Below, piece by piece: positions 4,088 through 5,362 of a stretch of 5,362 nt of DNA. Source of the DNA: Bacteroidota bacterium (GTDB taxonomy: Bacteria; Bacteroidota; Bacteroidia; Chitinophagales; Chitinophagaceae); assembly GCA_947461985.1 (NCBI GenBank), contig CANHNT010000147.1:1-5362 (forward strand), written 5' to 3'. The notes beneath the pieces are model-generated. The model was not told the DNA's origin and ran no database searches. It saw only the letters and a list, made by a program, of their open reading frames with translations. The translations under genes and the position numbers were made by a program. Each line of letters opens with the position of its first letter. The first letter of the stretch is position 1.

Positions 4088-5362
4088 ATGAGTATTATTA
4101 CACATGTACATGCAAGACAAATATTAGATTCAAGAGGAAATCCTACGGTAGAAGCAGAAGTGTTTACGGATGAAGGCGCAATGGGTAGAGCTGCTGTTCC
4201 ATCTGGTGCTAGCACTGGAATTCATGAAGCTGCAGAATTGCGTGATGGGGATAAAAAACAATATCTTGGTAAAGGTGTTTTGAAAGCGGTAAAAAATGTA
4301 AATACACTCATTCATAATGCATTAATTGGTTTGGATGTTACAGACCAAACGGTTATTGACCAAACCATGATTGATTTGGATAAAACACCTAATAAAAGCA
4401 AACTTGGTGCAAATGCTATTTTAGCAGTGAGTATGGCTGCTGCCAAAGCGGCTGCTGAAGAAAGTGGTTTAAGTTTGTATCGTTATATAGGAGGTACTAA
4501 TGCGAAAACATTGCCCGTTCCAATGATGAATATTTTAAACGGTGGAGCACATGCAGATAATAAAATAGATTTTCAAGAATTTATGGTAATGCCTGTTGGC
4601 GCAAAATCATTTAGCGAAGGCTTGCGTTGGGGTACAGAAATTTTTCATACCTTGAAAACGGTGTTAAAGAAAAAAGGATACTCTACTAACGTGGGTGACG
4701 AAGGTGGTTTTGCACCCGATATTCAAAGTAATGAAGAAGCCATGGAAACCGTTTTAACTGCTATTCAACAAGCTGGATTTAAAACGGGTTCTCAAATAAT
4801 GATTGCAATGGATGCTGCAAACAGTGAGTTGTGGGATGCAAAAGGAAAATGTTATGTTTTCAAAAAATCATCTGGCAAAAAAATGAAGAGTGAAGAATTA
4901 GTTAAATTTTGGGAAAATTGGTGTCGTCAATATCCAATAGCATCAATAGAAGATGGTTTGGCTGAAGACGATTGGAAAGGTTGGAAAATGTTGACAGAAG
5001 CTGTTGGAAGCAAAGTTCAACTAGTAGGTGATGATTTATTTGTAACCAACGTAAATCGTTTAGAAAGAGGAATTAATGAAAATATTGCCAATGGATTGTT
5101 GGTAAAAGTAAATCAAATAGGCACATTAAGCGAAACTATAGATGCGGTTACAATGGCTCAACATGCAGGTTATAATACCATTATGAGTCATCGCAGTGGA
5201 GAAACAGAAGATGCGACCATTGCTGATTTAGCAGTTGCTTTAAATTGTGGTCAAATCAAAACTGGCTCTGCTTCTCGTTCAGATCGAATGGCAAAATACA
5301 ATCAACTCATTCGTATTGAAGAAGAGCTTGGAGCAAGTGCAATTTATTTAGGCAATAAATTA
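4088..5362 (+). CDS. eno: Enolase, 3' end cut off by the window
   Basis: It interconverts 2-phosphoglycerate and phosphoenolpyruvate in glycolysis, in the cytosol. The frame is open for 425 codons from ATG to the last base without a stop. Bacterial enolases run to about 430 residues, so only a few residues are missing. The N-terminal domain carries HARQILDSRGNPTVE (8-22) and the mobile loop SGASTG (39-44, Ser42 on the Mg). In the barrel, His155 and Glu164 line the pocket, Glu205 (GDEGGFAP) and Lys340 are the catalytic acid/base pair, and Asp242, Glu288 and Asp315 are the Mg ligands. LLVKVNQIGTLSET (337-350) is the enolase signature, and HRSGETED (368-375) and KTGS (391-394) bind substrate. 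All key residues are present, so the gene looks functional. The start gives the standard N-terminus and lies 20 nt after the promoter box. Leader lacks a Shine-Dalgarno sequence. Confidence 0.98.
   Translation, partial: MSIITHVHARQILDSRGNPTVEAEVFTDEGAMGRAAVPSGASTGIHEAAELRDGDKKQYLGKGVLKAVKNVNTLIHNALIGLDVTDQTVIDQTMIDLDKTPNKSKLGANAILAVSMAAAKAAAEESGLSLYRYIGGTNAKTLPVPMMNILNGGAHADNKIDFQEFMVMPVGAKSFSEGLRWGTEIFHTLKTVLKKKGYSTNVGDEGGFAPDIQSNEEAMETVLTAIQQAGFKTGSQIMIAMDAANSELWDAKGKCYVFKKSSGKKMKSEELVKFWENWCRQYPIASIEDGLAEDDWKGWKMLTEAVGSKVQLVGDDLFVTNVNRLERGINENIANGLLVKVNQIGTLSETIDAVTMAQHAGYNTIMSHRSGETEDATIADLAVALNCGQIKTGSASRSDRMAKYNQLIRIEEELGASAIYLGNKL

Noticed and set aside
4130..4315. Minus-strand open frame of 61 codons inside enolase
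   Set aside because: It lies antisense to conserved enolase residues and shows no independent signals.

Overview
The window is AT-rich DNA, with genes around one-third GC and spacers much lower. It is almost certainly from a member of the Bacteroidota. Several signs agree: promoters of the TTTG / TAnnTTTG type, A-rich leaders without Shine-Dalgarno sequences, a short-chain (SDR-type) threonine dehydrogenase, and an outer-membrane beta-barrel of the DUF6089 type. I cannot place it below phylum level. The window has the look of a complete short contig, because it starts just before a terminator and ends inside the last codons of a gene.

Layout. Bases 1-58 hold the GC-rich tail of an upstream unit, possibly a tRNA 3' end, closed by a strong intrinsic terminator with a GCAA tetraloop. 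Bases 59-574 form a spacer of about 80% A+T with no convincing gene. It carries three consecutive inverted repeats (99-177), a well-formed Bacteroidota promoter (335-365) and a second promoter overlapped by an imperfect inverted repeat just before the first gene. Bases 575-3012 are a tight plus-strand operon. It encodes an SDR-type L-threonine 3-dehydrogenase, a YkgJ-type cysteine-cluster protein overlapping it by 7 nt, and an ATP-dependent 6-phosphofructokinase starting 18 nt later. Bases 3061-3888 encode a secreted DUF6089-type outer-membrane beta-barrel protein. A 199-nt spacer with a small hairpin and a clear promoter leads to enolase (4088 to the window end), which lacks only its last few residues.

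Function. Phosphofructokinase and enolase are both glycolytic enzymes, and threonine dehydrogenase starts the conversion of threonine to glycine and acetyl-CoA. The window is therefore mostly central metabolism, with one probable envelope protein and one metal-binding protein of unknown role. I found no mobile element, CRISPR array, toxin-antitoxin pair or defence system, and nothing that amounts to a new multi-gene system. The points most worth a second look are the structured 5' spacer with its extra promoter, the YkgJ protein locked between two metabolic genes, a changed effector-site position in phosphofructokinase, and the hairpin upstream of enolase.
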